Shown here piece by piece: positions 45,440-56,740 of a stretch of 64,000 bases of DNA. The position numbers and the translations under genes were made by a program. A model generated the notes under the pieces. The model was given only the letters and a program-made list of their open reading frames with translations. It was not told where the DNA came from and made no database searches. Source of the DNA: Sweltsa coloradensis (Eukaryota; Arthropoda; Insecta; Plecoptera; Chloroperlidae); assembly GCA_024449915.1 (NCBI GenBank), contig JAMZAV010001454.1, forward strand, positions 1 through 64,000, given 5' to 3'. The stretch's first letter is position 1, and every line of letters starts with the position of its first letter.

Positions 45440-45662
45440 ATAAAAGAAGCCAAACACAATGACGTCGAAGACAGTGAGGCAGCAAACGAAAAGCGATTGT
45501 ATTGTTTTGACTTAGTACATTTGCCACACTTGGGGTTCCACTTATAGGCCTAGGTCGGAACAGGCTTTGTTGGCGATATCGATATTATCGATTCGATAGT
45601 GACATTAGGCCTACCATTTTGATAGTCGATAATGAAAAAAGTATTGATGTGTATCCCTAGGC
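45440..45662 (-). mobile_element. ATCGAT-type hAT-like fragment, inverse of 62341-62560
   Basis: The sequence is the reverse complement of the element at 62341-62560: GACGTCGAAGACAGTGAGGC, then TTGCCACACTTGGGGTTCC, the GGAACAGGCTTTGTTG block, GATATCGATATTATCGAT, and a GTATCCCTA end at 45652-45660. Only one terminus is clear. PPP1R7 intron 1. Confidence 0.65.
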
Positions 45663-46187
45663 TAATGAATAGCATGGACAACAATAATTTAGACATCGAT
45701 CACGACGACCATCACATTGTCAGTGACGGGGTCAAGGTTGGGGAAAAAGGCCACTGAAAGGCGGAGCGGAAAAAGTGTGTTGCAAGCTCTGAAAAACTGC
45801 TGAGGAAGGAAGGAAGAGGCGCCAAAGTGCTTCAAACTAGGATTTGTTTATACAAAAAGACAACAAGAAATTACCCATCAAGAAGGAGTCCCGATAACCC
45901 ATCGACTTCCTTGGCGTCGCCGTAACCGACCCCATTTGCGATGAATCCGCACGACTATCTCTGCTGCTTTGCCTTGCCGCACAACGCTTCCGATACCGAT
46001 AATCCAAACAAAGAGTTTCAATAGAAAAGACGCAACAAATCGTCCTTGGTTAAGCTATGACGCGAAACTAAAAGCTCTCTTTTGCAATGCTTTTGCCAGC
46101 TTTTGGGACTGGTTTAGTGACCTTGGGAGCACACTGGATAAAGGGGAAATAGTGGATGCAGTATTCAGTGATTTTGTTTATATCTTG

Positions 46188-46386
46188 TTTCTAACCAAGT
46201 TCTTGCCAAGATCTTAACAAGAATCTTGCCAAGAATATTCTTGTTAAGAATCTTGCCAAGATCTTGGCAAGAAATAAACAAGATCTTATTTCAATGCAAG
46301 ATCTTGGCAAGATCTTGACAAGATCTTACTTAACACAAGTTCTTGGCAAGATCTTGCAAGATCTTACAAGATCTTGACAAGAATTT
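46188..46386. repeat. Cluster of AAGATCTT palindromes
   Basis: About 200 bp composed of roughly a dozen CAAGATCTTG/CTTGCCAAGATC words in alternating orientation, some perfect 10-18-bp palindromes (for example CTTGCCAAGATCTTGGCAAG at about 46252). There is no single tandem period. It is the sort of sequence that could fold into many competing hairpins. Confidence 0.85.
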
Positions 46387-46394
46387 TCACCAGG

Positions 46395-46745
46395 GTTAGG
46401 AAGGGGAGTATGTGGGACGAGGAACTGATCAATGGACAGCTAGTAAGGACACATGAAAGTGTTTCAACCATAGTTCAAGATCTAGGATGGGAGAAGCTGG
46501 AGGATAGGAGAAGGATCGACAGATTAGGGAAAATGTATAGGGTGACTAGAGTGCAAGAAGGATGGGGGAAGATGAATAGCCAAACTATGTTGTCAAGAGG
46601 GGATCATATGTGGAAGTATGAGAGGGGAACATGGGCAACTGATGTAGGCAGAAACTCATTCTTGGCTAGAATGGTGGTGGAGTGGAATGGCCTACCAGGG
46701 GGGGTAGTGGGGGATAGAACTGTAGGGCCTAAAGGGTTTTAAAAA
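46395..46745 (+). pseudogene. LINE ORF2 C-terminal fragment
   Basis: The frame reads SVSTIVQDLGWEKLEDRRRI, then DRLGKMYRVTRVQEGW and SFLARMVVEWNGLPGG. The LGWxxLxxRR ... SFxxRxxxxWNxLP pattern is common to the C-terminal end of LINE ORF2 proteins. No RT core is present. It begins right after the palindrome cluster. Following sequence to about 47050 could encode a coiled-coil-like EIQKREIDGLK segment with stops, origin unknown. Confidence 0.65.
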
Positions 46746-47609
46746 ACAAATGAAGCTGCTGCCAAAGGTTAATCCAGAGAAGGGTTGAGAGAGCAGGCAA
46801 GACTAGATTATGCCCTATGAAGTGAGATGGGACAAGCTAATGACAAGATAAGGGCAAATGAGAAATGAGTAAAGCACAAGTGGAATTAGAGAAGAGAGAG
46901 AAGCAGAGGTCAAGCTTATTGAGATTCAAAAGAGAGAGATTGATGGGCTAAAGGCAGATGGGATAGGGAACAGGACAAAAATAAAAAGGAATGAAAATGA
47001 AATTTAGAAGAGAATGAACAAGTAACAAGCAAAAGGAAGGATGCTAAGAAGGAAGGAAGGATGAATCAAAACCTACCACCAACTACCAGTCAACAATAGG
47101 GGAAGAAGACAAATACAATACCTACAATACAAAATACACTGTATGCATAGTTTATAGCGCTAGTACAAATGTTGATTACGTGCTATTCATGTCGATTGGT
47201 AGGTCCGTATGACGGACTGGAGGTACATTTACTCACGCATCGAAGAGCATGAAAATATAAAAGCTTGCAAACAAAATAGCTTACAATAAAATAGGCCCTA
47301 CTACTAATTATTGGGGAGGGGGGGATTTTTTCACCAATCCGCCCCGGGTGTTTTTTACACCCTGCTCCTTGTTCTGGCATGTGATGTTCTGTTCCGCTGT
47401 TGACCATTCGGTCTGTGGCAGATTTTATTTTCCTATACCTTTCCTCTTCTTCAGCCTTCCTTCACTTCCCAGTTCCACTTCCATATCTCCCATCAATTCT
47501 CTTTCTTTGATTAATGCACCATCAAGCATCTATTGGATACACTCCAACCCTAGGTATAGGCCTAGTTATGACTTATGAACTTATGGTTGAACGTGAGGTT
47601 GGCCTAGAC

Positions 47610-48393
47610 CAGTGGTACTCAAACTTTTTTCCCGGAGGGCCACTTTTCAAATAATCCAAGTATAGCTGGGCCGCATTAATAAAACACAAGTATGCCTTGA
47701 TGTTTTGTGGCGGGGTGGGGAAAGAGGTGGCAGTGTTATTTGAGGTACATATATTAATTACCGGTGTTTGTATGCTAAATATATTGTGTTGTCTTTAAAC
47801 ACGACATTGAACGATGACACTGTGCCTTGTCTTGTCTCCAAATCACGGATCCTTTGGGAAACTTGTTCTCAAATGAGTTGTGTTTTGATGAATGATGCCG
47901 TCCTAAACTAAAACGTTTCCAGAAGTATCTTCTAAACTCCTCTTCCCAACAACATTTAAAAAAATTGATTTTCATCTTCTAACTTCCTTTCTTTGCACAC
48001 TTTGAATTAACACCTGACATTTCAGTGATAAATCAACAAGGATCACCGACAGTAACGTGGTCTGCTTTATACACTGCTAATGACAGACACAGAACCTTTT
48101 TGGCTGTGAGGCCACTACATCCCCCTCCCTAAAGTACAGAAGCCATTGAATGCACAAAGCAAAATATTTAGGTCAGGATAAAAAGACGAAAAATTGCATC
48201 CTCGCAGAGAGCAATAGCCTTTGGTCAACTGAAGTTACAGAACTTATTAAAACATTTACTTGGTTGGAAATTTATCATCACGAACACAACACAAAAATAG
48301 GAACATTTAAGAGTAAATACACAAAACACTGGGCCGCAATAATTGGTAAGGAGGCCGCCACGTGGCCCGCCGGCCGCAGTTTGAGTACCGCTG
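47610..48393. mobile_element. hAT element, 784 bp, with exact 8-bp TSD
   Basis: The ends are CAGTGGTACTCAAACTTTTT and the inverse AGTTTGAGTACCGCTG. The identical octamer GCCTAGAC lies at 47602-47609 and 48394-48401. The GGGCCAC/GTGGCCC blocks next to each end are also inverted. There is no intact transposase, so it is non-autonomous. It lies in PPP1R7 intron 1. Confidence 0.9.
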
Positions 48394-48401
48394 GCCTAGA
48401 C

Positions 48402-50019
48402 CCTACGGCCTACTAATACAGGCGGTCTCTACCGTAGGCGTGGGCTTTGGCCAACTCTTAAAACCTAGGGTGACCAGACGTTCCGGTTTTTCCAGGACAG
48501 TCCTGGTTTACAGGCAACTGTCCCGGTGTCCCAATAGACACCACCTGGGACATCTAAATGTCCCGGTTTTTCATCTCGGGTCGTTTTTATAAATTTTTAT
48601 AGTCGATTGCCTCTAGTCATTATTCCAATTTGTTTTCAAATAGGCCCTACAGTGTTAATTTTTTTACTAGAAGATCAGAAAGATGATTTGGAATGAGCAT
48701 TTCCCTAAGGTTCCAAATGCTGGCCTGTGGGCCTACTAGGCTACTACCTATATTAACAATTTAACATACACTGGATGGATATTTAACCATAGCTACGGGA
48801 ACGGCGGTAGAATTTAGCCGTAGACTTAAGGCCTAGGCCGACAGAAGATTTACGACTCTCTCTTTAACTAGTGTTACAAATAGAAACAAAATTGAGCCTT
48901 CCAACCAAAAATTATGAGCAGGAATATGTCCGGGGCATACTATACGTAGAGGTCCGTGAAAATGGTTATTATATAATGTAGGCCTATAAGATGTGATTTA
49001 GATTGAACATTACTAAGGAGTCGCCTGTGGCGGTAATCAGGCACATCTAGCAGTCGAATCAGATAATATAGCCTGTCCGATGCCAGAAAGGACGTACAGC
49101 TCAAATAAAATCAATCAGTTCTCAATCGTAGGTTGTAAATAATTTACCTCTGTGGTGGTTCTGCGACAGTTTCGACACACTCGCGGAGTGGATAATGATA
49201 TGACTGTTGATTAGTCAAAGCGTGCACTGACGGCTCGATTCGATACAAAGTGAACAACACACACACACAACCGTCAAATGTACTTAGGATTTCACTATAT
49301 ATAGGCCTACTACTTGACTGTCTCAACTCTCAATATAGATCAATAACACAACTGGTTATTATTTATCTGCGACCCGCCGACCACTATAGATACCACACTA
49401 CTTCTTCGTCAAAACAAGTGATAACTTCGAACTGAAGAACCATGATGAGGATTGTGTCCTTCCGACAATCCAAACTCCACGCTTTGGCTTTGACCTCCCT
49501 AGTCGAGTCAAAACCACCAACTCTCCTGAAAAAACACCCTCCGCGAGCTTGTTTCTCCAAGATCACGTGACTTTTCCTATGATGCTTTGCGGTTTCCTAG
49601 AAAATCTTGTGACATATTTCTAACATAATGATGGACTTGCCTTTATACTGTGCTGTGCACCTCTTTGATCGGGTTCCAAGTAAACGTTTAGCAGCATTAC
49701 AAGAGAGCTGAGTTTTTCAAATTTGCTCATCCGGACTAACATGGCAACCTGCGAAAGACAGTACAGTACAGCTATAAAAAACTGTCTAGAGTCTATAGTA
49801 GGAGGCGATGCTAAGCAACCAAAACTCGGTACCTATGGGTCAATTTTGCCGATCACCAACCGTTCTAAAGCCCCCTAGGCTCTTATAGCCCAACCCCTCT
49901 AACTCCTTCATAAATATCTTAAAATTAATTATATACCTTGGATTTAGATTGATGTTAATCTTGGTAACATGTGTACATGATCAAGACTAATGTTTGATGA
50001 GAAAATAAAGTTACATTTT
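48402..50019. other. PPP1R7 intron 1 sequence without recognised genes
   Basis: A repeat fragment beginning GGGTGACCAGACGTTCCGG lies at about 48467-48590, with relatives near 58283 and 61325. A short (AC)n run is at about 49257. A CpG-containing patch at 49140-49580 has short open frames on both strands, but none is recognisable. Otherwise I see nothing. Confidence 0.45.
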
Positions 50020-50362
50020 ATTGGATGAGCAAAGCAAAGACTTCAATTTCACTGACCCCCCAAAAAATTTAGCTCTTTTTTCCCCCCTTTTCTGTCTGTT
50101 TTTTGCGCTCTACCGGGCAAACGGCATACCGGTTATGTGATCTTGATGAATATTGGAGGGGACCTTCGTTTTCTCTGAACTTAGACTTGCCACGTTTTTG
50201 GGTATAATCGAAGAAATATTTCTCATGAATATCGTACTTTTACAATTTTTTTTTAGATTTTTAATGCGATATTTTCGTGATATTTGGGCCGATTCTGACC
50301 AAACGGATGGGGCTACAACGTTAATATTTCACACGGACATTAAAGGCATTAAATCACAATGG
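50020..50362. repeat. Dispersed repeat family, copy 2 (truncated)
   Basis: It starts TTGGATGAGCAAAGCAAAGA and carries the blocks CTACCGGGCAAACGGCATAC, GAATATTGGAGGGGACCTTC, GGCCGATTCTGACCAAACGG and CACACGGACATTAAAGGC. It matches 8931-10481 and 51720-52522, but lacks the CATCCATCAACGCG end. Confidence 0.8.
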
Positions 50363-51719
50363 ATGAAGTATTTTTTTAATACAAGAAGGTGTACAAAAAA
50401 TAAGAATGCCGGACATTTTGGCAACCTTGGATGAGGCCTATACCCTATACAACGGTTTGTTTTGACGCGCGCCTGGGGGCATGTGACGCAGGTGGATGGG
50501 GACCTGCTGAGCTGACAAAGCCGGCCGGGCGAAGGTAGACACTCGTTTAGAACACGTGTTGTATTTACTATTTAGTAAGGGGTTGACATTCTGTGTGGAT
50601 GGAGTGTTCGCAGATTTGTTCTAGCACAGTGACAGCTCAACAAGTGTTTTTTGTACTAATTTAATTAATGTGATAGTGAATAGCATTACAAGGTTTGTCG
50701 AGATATGTGAAGAGTACGGATATGGCTCAGTGACTACAGTTAACAAACATACCTATATAGTTGAAGTGTGGATTTTGTCTTCTTATAGTTCTAGTAGTTT
50801 TTAAGTTAGTGATACGTGTGTCATACAAAGAGACGGCAAACATACCGAATAATTCTTAAGTTTTATAAATAATTAATTTGTGACGCGTGAGTGTTTAAAT
50901 GTGGATTTATTGGACAACAAAATCAAAATCAGGTTTATGATACAGAAATGTGATTTTCATATTAATCCGTGGGTTAAAATCGTGTTACAAATGTATAGGC
51001 CTACACTGTTCTAATCCTTACAATGATAAAGAAATCATTAAAGTCTAATCACTTTTAGTCAAAGTAGTCCACAGTACTCCCGTATGCAACTTTAAATCCT
51101 ATATATCGTTGGTCTTTACACGTGGAGAGTAACAAAAACTGTTGACTAGCAGTGTTGAGAGAATGAATGTTAATAATATGCTCGAACCCATCATGGACAT
51201 GGACATCATGGAGTAATACAATCGAAATTAGCACGCAAATTTGTGATTTTTTCCTATTCGTGACAATAAGCACTCTGTGTCGGTATCCATTGATGTACAT
51301 TCATTACAACTACACTATTTAAGATCACCTTTCCTGCCACTAAACTGTTTTATCCAGGCTTCTTTTTCTTAATTTTTCTTGAGATTTTCCCTCTGTTCAC
51401 TTTCTGTGTATGAAGGCTCGAAAATGAAGGGAGCTAATCCTAACATCGTGTACATAGAACACTTTTCAACTGACCCGTCCCGTGCCCGATGGTATTGAAT
51501 GGGCGGGCAGTGAGCGGCCGCATTCACTCGAGTCGATCGGTAGCGAAGCTCTGTACCCATCCAACTACGTCACGGGTGGTGACGTCACGCACTATACAAT
51601 TTCCACAATATTGGTCGTACCATGTTTAAATATTGACCGATTTTGTTCATTTTTTTTTCTTCATTCCTAAAATAAATTTAGGTTTAACATAAATAAGCAA
51701 CAAGTCAATGTGAGAGTAT
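50363..51719. other. PPP1R7 intron 1 sequence without recognised genes
   Basis: A GC-rich patch lies at about 50460-50540 and another at 51470-51590. The latter has a perfect TGACGTCA palindrome at 51580-51587, the cyclic-AMP response element core, beside a second ACGTCA-like word. This could be a chance match or a relic of an element's promoter. I see no protein family in any frame. Confidence 0.4.
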
Positions 51720-52522
51720 GGCTTTAAGGTTATGGTGATGTAGTACCTACCTTTTGAAAGAAAAGGTTAAACAAGTTATCCAGAATCCATAGAAATAAAG
51801 GTTTTAATATAAGTTTTTTGAGGATAATAACAATTATCAAGTAACAATATAAACTTGACAACAATCACCTACAATGCGTTCAAAAAAACTTACAAAAGTA
51901 AAGAGATCCCACACAAACTAAAAACTTATTAAAAAAGCTCATCCATCAATGCGACTACAAAAAGCGTTTGCGAAGCGGCCTAGTTGGATGAGCGAAGCAA
52001 AGACTTCAATTTCACTGACCCCCCAAAAAATTTAGCTCAGGTGTTTTTTTTTTTTCTGTAGGCCTATGTTTGTTCGCACTCTACCGGGCAAACGGCATGT
52101 ATGCGATCTTGATGAAAATTGGAGGGGACCTTCAAAATCTCTGAACTTAGACTTGCCATGTTTTTGGGTAGGCCTACACTACAATCGATCAAATATATTA
52201 CTTATGATTATCGTACTTTTATTATTTTTAATGAGATATTTTTGTGATATTTGGCCCACGACCGGGCAAACGGCTACTCCGATCTTGATGAAACTTTACC
52301 GTTTACGGAACGTTTAAAATCACTGAAATAATATGTTATGATTTTAGAGACATTTGAAGTAAATATTTCTCATAGAAATCGTACTTTTACGATTTTTTTC
52401 TCGATTTTTATACGATAATTTCGTGATATTTGGGCCGATTCTTACGTAATCATTGGACAGAAATATCAAAAAAGCTCATCCATCAACGCGGCTATAAAAA
52501 GCGTTAGCGAAGCTGCCTAGTT
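51720..52522. repeat. Dispersed repeat family, two copies joined head to tail
   Basis: The first piece ends at about 51982 with GCTCATCCATCAATGCGAC, then AAAGCGTTTGCGAAGCGGCC. The next begins at once with GTTGGATGAGCGAAGCAAAG and runs to about 52522, ending GCTCATCCATCAACGCGGCT, then AGCGTTAGCGAAGCTGCC. The junction defines both ends of the unit. The CCGGGCAAACGGC block occurs twice in the second piece. Confidence 0.8.
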
Positions 52523-52710
52523 ATTATTAATTAGATATTTGCATAACTCAAGATTGATTGCTGTTTGATATGAATTGATCCAGGAAATGACAGTACAGCA
52601 TGGTGAAACATGGCTCGATTGCTCGTCTATCAACGACTTTAGCAAACCACATCTCTACAACCAATATTTATTGCCATACTGGTAGTCTTATTTGGCCTTC
52701 ATTGTTTCAG

Positions 52711-52839
52711 ATGTAAACCCTACAGAGGAGAAAGATTTGGAGCCAACCCTTAGCGTTAGTACAAGTACTGGTTCAAATAATTTATCCGTTACTCTTGATG
52801 AGAATCGTACTACCGAAGATACTAAACCTGCTGTTAATG
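52711..52839 (+). CDS. PPP1R7: PPP1R7/Sds22, coding exon 2
   Basis: A 129-nt exon after GTTTCAG, ending AATG|GTAGGT. It encodes DVNPTEEKDLEPTLSVSTST followed by a Ser/Thr/Glu-rich stretch to KPAVN. This is the acidic, poorly conserved N-terminal region that precedes the leucine-rich repeats in animal Sds22. It enters and leaves in phase 1, so it could be skipped without a frame change. There is no conserved motif, so the call rests on splice sites, phase and position between clear family exons. Confidence 0.75.
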
Positions 52840-53307
52840 GTAGGTATGCACTACTTCATTATATTTCTAGTTATTTCATTCTTTGACTGATAAGTTGCTT
52901 TTCTTTGCTTTCTTTGCTTTAAAAAAAATCAATTATTCCCATGTTTTAAATTTAGAACAAAAATCAATTTTTATTGCAATCTTAGCCATAGCTCTAGAAG
53001 GCCTACCAACATTAGCTTTTTCTTTCGTTACCGGTAGTCATTTTTCTTCAGCGTTGAGGTCAGGTGGTTCAGTGGTTGTTAGCGGTGCCGGGTGGGATTT
53101 ATAGAAAAAACTTTGGGTGGGACTAGCCCTACCCCTTTGACGCAGACCCCATGGACACCACATGAGAGCATTCTGTTTCTGTATCATCTTTGTTGAAGGC
53201 AATGTCAATTAAAAACCCATCTCAAACTTAGTTCATGTTCAGTTTTTATCGTATCAATAATCATGGCTCTCAACAATCACAATAGGTAACAATTTAGTAA
53301 AAGTTTG

Positions 53308-53705
53308 TCTTAGAAAGCTCAGTTGGTAGAGCATTGGTATGTAAAGCTTGAGGTTCTGGGTTCGATCCCCTGTCGGGGCAAACCTTTACGACCATAGGAC
53401 GTTGGTCAAACTAATCTCCCACCAGAGCGCAGAACGATCGCGATTTGGTCACAATTGTCTAGATGTTTATAAAAGAGGAATTTAACAACATCTTGACGGC
53501 AGTGCATTATTGTTGTTTTGGTTGACTGATTTCCCACCAGAGTGCAAAACGATCGACGTTTGGTTGGTCACAGCCATATGTGTAAGTTCCGCTGGAACCA
53601 TCAATGTAAAGAGTCCTGTGACCAAACCCCGATCATGCGAACCTGGCGGAGAATTCGGGCGAACCAGCTTGGCATTGCACTATTGCTATCATTCAATAAT
53701 AATAC
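53308..53705 (+). repeat. tRNA-derived SINE, about 390 bp
   Basis: The head carries AAGCTCAGTTGG (A box, about 53315-53326) and GGTTCGATCCC (B box, 53359-53369) at tRNA spacing. The body contains two related blocks, CCCACCAGAGCGCAGAACGA (about 53420) and CCCACCAGAGTGCAAAACGA (about 53533), so it looks internally duplicated. It continues through CCTGGCGGAGAATTCGGGCG. The body matches 32407-32668 in inverse. It lies in PPP1R7 intron 2, sense strand. Confidence 0.85.
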
Positions 53706-53888
53706 AGACATTAAGAAACAAAAATCTTAATTTAATAATTTAAATGTGCTGTTAAAAGACCAATAAGCACTACCGTATGCGGTATGCCCTACAGTTTAGT
53801 TAAATAAAGTTTAGGGTTAGTAGCTTACCTACTTACACATTTTAAACCAGAATACTGCCACTGGCAATTTTGTATTTTTCTTTTCTAG

Positions 53889-53941
53889 CTGATGATGATG
53901 ATGCTCCGGGCGAGATTATTATTGTTGACCCTGAAACTGAG
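53889..53941 (+). CDS. PPP1R7: PPP1R7/Sds22, coding exon 3
   Basis: A 53-nt exon after TTTCTAG, ending GAG|GTTTGT. Together with the carried G it encodes ADDDDAPGEIIIVDPETE, an acidic linker just before the first leucine-rich repeat. It changes phase from 1 to 0 and so fits exon 4, which starts in phase 0 with ELDMNHQRI. Human Sds22 has an equivalent acidic segment before its first repeat. Confidence 0.82.
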
Positions 53942-54024
53942 GTTTGTACTCTGCATCTACCATTTATAGTAATGCCAAAGTTCTCAGAGAGTTATGTATA
54001 TAATTTCTACATAGTTACTAGTTA

Positions 54025-54300
54025 GTATGGCTCATTGTGCAGTGGTTAACAGTCCCGGCTTCCAATGCAGAAGTCCCGGCTCCTGGGTTCAAATCCCGCT
54101 TCATGCAGAAGATTTCTTAGCTTTGATACATTTAGATATTCGTCAGTTCTTGGGTTGGGAATGTATAAACGGTAATTTTGGCACTGTCCTAGCAACAAAG
54201 CACATAATAAATTCTGAGGTTGTTCCGAATTAGCAGTTTCTGGCGTCACCCAAGGGTGGAATCTTGCTTGCCCAATGAGTTGGGTCTCTGTTTCCTATAA
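54025..54300 (+). repeat. Second tRNA-derived SINE family
   Basis: An A-box-like TGGCTCATTGTGCAGTGG (54028-54045) and a B box GGTTCAAATCCC (54086-54097), with an internal AGTCCCGGCT duplication between them. A body of about 190 bp follows, with GGCGTCACCCAAGGGTGGAA near the end. It is unrelated to the SINE at 53308. It lies in PPP1R7 intron 3. Confidence 0.7.
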
Positions 54301-54738
54301 TAAGTAGAGGTAGCCTACCTAAGTGTAATAGCATTTTCAAGAGTCATTTTATAGTGTTTTGTAGCATCTATTTTTTGACTACGGTACGGTACCTTCAAAT
54401 CCTTGTGTATGAACTCTTTTCATGTTTTTTATTTGAAATTTGGTCATCAAGGTTGAATAAATATCAACTGAATAAAAATGTGTAGGCCCTATAAACTAAT
54501 AGATAGGCCTACTATGGAAAATAAAATAAGACTGAAAACCTTGGTTTTATTATAGCCTAGGTGAAACAAAAGTGCTTTGTAGCATCTATGTATTTACAAA
54601 TCTCTATTTTTACATAGCCTACCTATAAGATAAGATAGCAATAAGGTTTAAGACTTGTGTTCACGTTACATAGCATAGATATAACAATTTTCTTTTTGAG
54701 GGTTTTTGTGATCAGTGTAGATAATTAATATTAATAAT

Positions 54739-55258
54739 CAGTGGCGTAGGAACTATTTTTTTAGTGGGGGGTCACACTCAATTTGACTAGAGGTTGGGTG
54801 GGCAAAACCGGAGGCTTTTTCGACGTAGGCGAGATTTTTTTAAAAAGGTGCCCTTGATAGGTGGCCTAAAACACGTTTTCAGGTGAATTTTAATTATGAA
54901 TAAAGGTTACATTTTGAAGCTAATATTGCATTGAAGATTGATTACCTGACTAAAATCGGTCGACAGTCTGCTTGGGAGTGAAAACACTGCACACAAAATA
55001 TAATGAATATTAGTCTTAAATCAGATGGCTAGTCTAGTCTTGCAAATCACTTCTCTTACTGAATCTTTATAAAAAATGTTTACAAAAATCTTCCTTTTTG
55101 TTTGCAGTCCCGACTGTAATAAAAATCCTAAAAATCACCCAACAAGCTATAAGTTAGAAAATGACACCCATACCTGGCTTGACCCCCCACTGGGGGGGTC
55201 AAGTCAACAAGTGGGGGGGGAGTTTCCCCCCATCCCCCCCCCCGTTCCTACGCCCCTG
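54739..55258. mobile_element. hAT-type MITE with CAGTGGCGTAGGAAC ends
   Basis: CAGTGGCGTAGGAAC on the left and GTTCCTACGCCCCTG on the right, inverted with one mismatch. TAATAAT is on both sides (7 bp, in AT-rich flank). There are internal G and C runs. The ends resemble those of 60976-61562. PPP1R7 intron 3. Confidence 0.75.
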
Positions 55259-55483
55259 TAATAATAATATGATAAAATAGGTTTGCCAGATTGGCCATTG
55301 TTCACTCGTTGATGGCGCCAGCTTGACACAGTTGGCTTAGTCTGCTTGAAAATTAAAGTCGTCTTCAAAAAATTAGTTATTGACTTATTGTGTCTTGAGT
55401 GATTCAACTTTACAATATGAATTAATTATTTTTTACTACTGTACAACTAAAGGCCTACTACATTACCAACCAAAAGTTGTTAA

Positions 55484-56514
55484 TAGGGATGGGATAGTGT
55501 ACACGTGTAAACGTGTACACGTTTTCATGCGATTACACGTTTACTGTTTTTACGAAAATAATAAACGTGTGTGCGTGTCCCTATGCTGTGTGCGGCCAGC
55601 CGCCAGCCGCCGGCCGGGCGGGCCGGCCTTGCCTCACGAGAGAGGAGCGAGCCTGTCTTGATAGCTCTGTCTTCCCGACTGACGCGGCGCACGCGCACTG
55701 CGCATAAGGCGTATAGTGAGACAAAGTGCTATCTCTACAGCTCTCCGTGTAGGTCGGACTGACGCTTCGCGTCTTGCATCATCACAAGGAACTCGGGACT
55801 AACGCTGCTTTATCTTCTAGATACGTAGCGCGTTTAGACATTTATTAGGGCTCACCGCCTGGGTAATCTATTGGTTCCTTGATAATTCCTATCAAAATCC
55901 TAGCAAAGGCAGTGAGCCCAAGGTCTTGGTAACCATGGCAACCAGAGTCGATAAAGAAGTTTCCCCGGTTTATCGTCGGTAATTAACCCAAGGACCAAAC
56001 AAAGTACAATGTTGAATATACAAATTTGCAGATAAGTAAGGTATTATTCGTTGACAATGGATGTTATAATATATATCCATTTTTATATTAGATATTATCA
56101 ATATTAGGCGTAGGTTCATGCCTCAGGCAAACTATTGGAATATATTAAATTGCTTGGCGTGAATTTGACTACATCCAGTTACACACTTTTAGACGGTGAG
56201 AACGTTACATTTCTAGGGCGGTGAGTCCCAGAAATTTTTAACACACGAACATCCAAATGCGCTTCTCTATTAACGTAGTTAATAAGATCCAGGTTCTCTA
56301 CTCGGGACCTGCGCAGAGACATACTTACCAGACTCGATCGCCAACAGCTGACGCGTGAATAGGCACTACACCAATAAAATAGATCGCGTACTGTAAATCA
56401 TTTTTTTTTTTTTAGCAAGTGGCAAACATAACAATGTGTACGTGTACACGTGTACACGCGCTGACAGCCAAGAGTGTGCACGTTTAGGAAAGTACACGCA
56501 TTTGCCCATCCCTA
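55484..56514. mobile_element. hAT-type element, 1031 bp, inserted just before PPP1R7 exon 4
   Basis: The ends are TAGGGATGGG and CCCATCCCTA. The exact octamer GTTGTTAA lies at 55476-55483 and 56515-56522. Palindromic ACACGTGTACACGT-type arms lie inside each end, and a GC-rich central part has no long open frame. Its right end is 29 bp before exon 4 (56544). Between them are the right TSD copy and a short pyrimidine tract. Confidence 0.9.
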
Positions 56515-56543
56515 GTTGTTAACATGCTCTTTTTATTTCGCAG

Positions 56544-56740
56544 GAACTTGACATGAACCACCAGCGTATTACTCGTCTTGAGAACCTAGAACCTCTAACA
56601 AAGATAGAATATCTTTACTTACGCTGGAATCTAATCAAGAAAATTGAGAATCTTGACACTCTTGTAACTCTGCGTGAGCTTGAGCTGTACGATAATCAGA
56701 TTACAACTCTGGAGAATCTAAGTTGCCTTGTAAATCTAGA
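56544..56740 (+). CDS. PPP1R7: PPP1R7/Sds22, coding exon 4 (first leucine-rich repeats)
   Basis: A 197-nt exon after TTTCGCAG, ending CTAGA|GTAAGT. It encodes ELDMNHQRITRLENLEPLTK, then LYLRWNLIKKIENLD and LRELELYDNQITTLENL. These are the SDS22-type 22-residue leucine-rich repeats (LxxLxLxxNxIxxIxNL) and align with human PPP1R7 around LRQNLIKCIENLE and LRELDLYDNQIKKIENL. Sds22 binds PP1 catalytic subunits in nucleus and cytoplasm and controls their maturation and mitotic activity. The exon leaves in phase 2 and joins exon 5 to make Glu-Val-Leu-Asp. A transposon lies just upstream; the exon itself is intact. Confidence 0.96.

Noticed and set aside
46374..46742. Independent 122-residue gene
   Set aside because: The residue pattern is that of a LINE ORF2 C-terminus and lacks any start or splice context.
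53308..53380. Functional tRNA gene
   Set aside because: A and B boxes are present but the stems are imperfect and a long SINE body follows; a related body lies at 32.4-32.7 kb.
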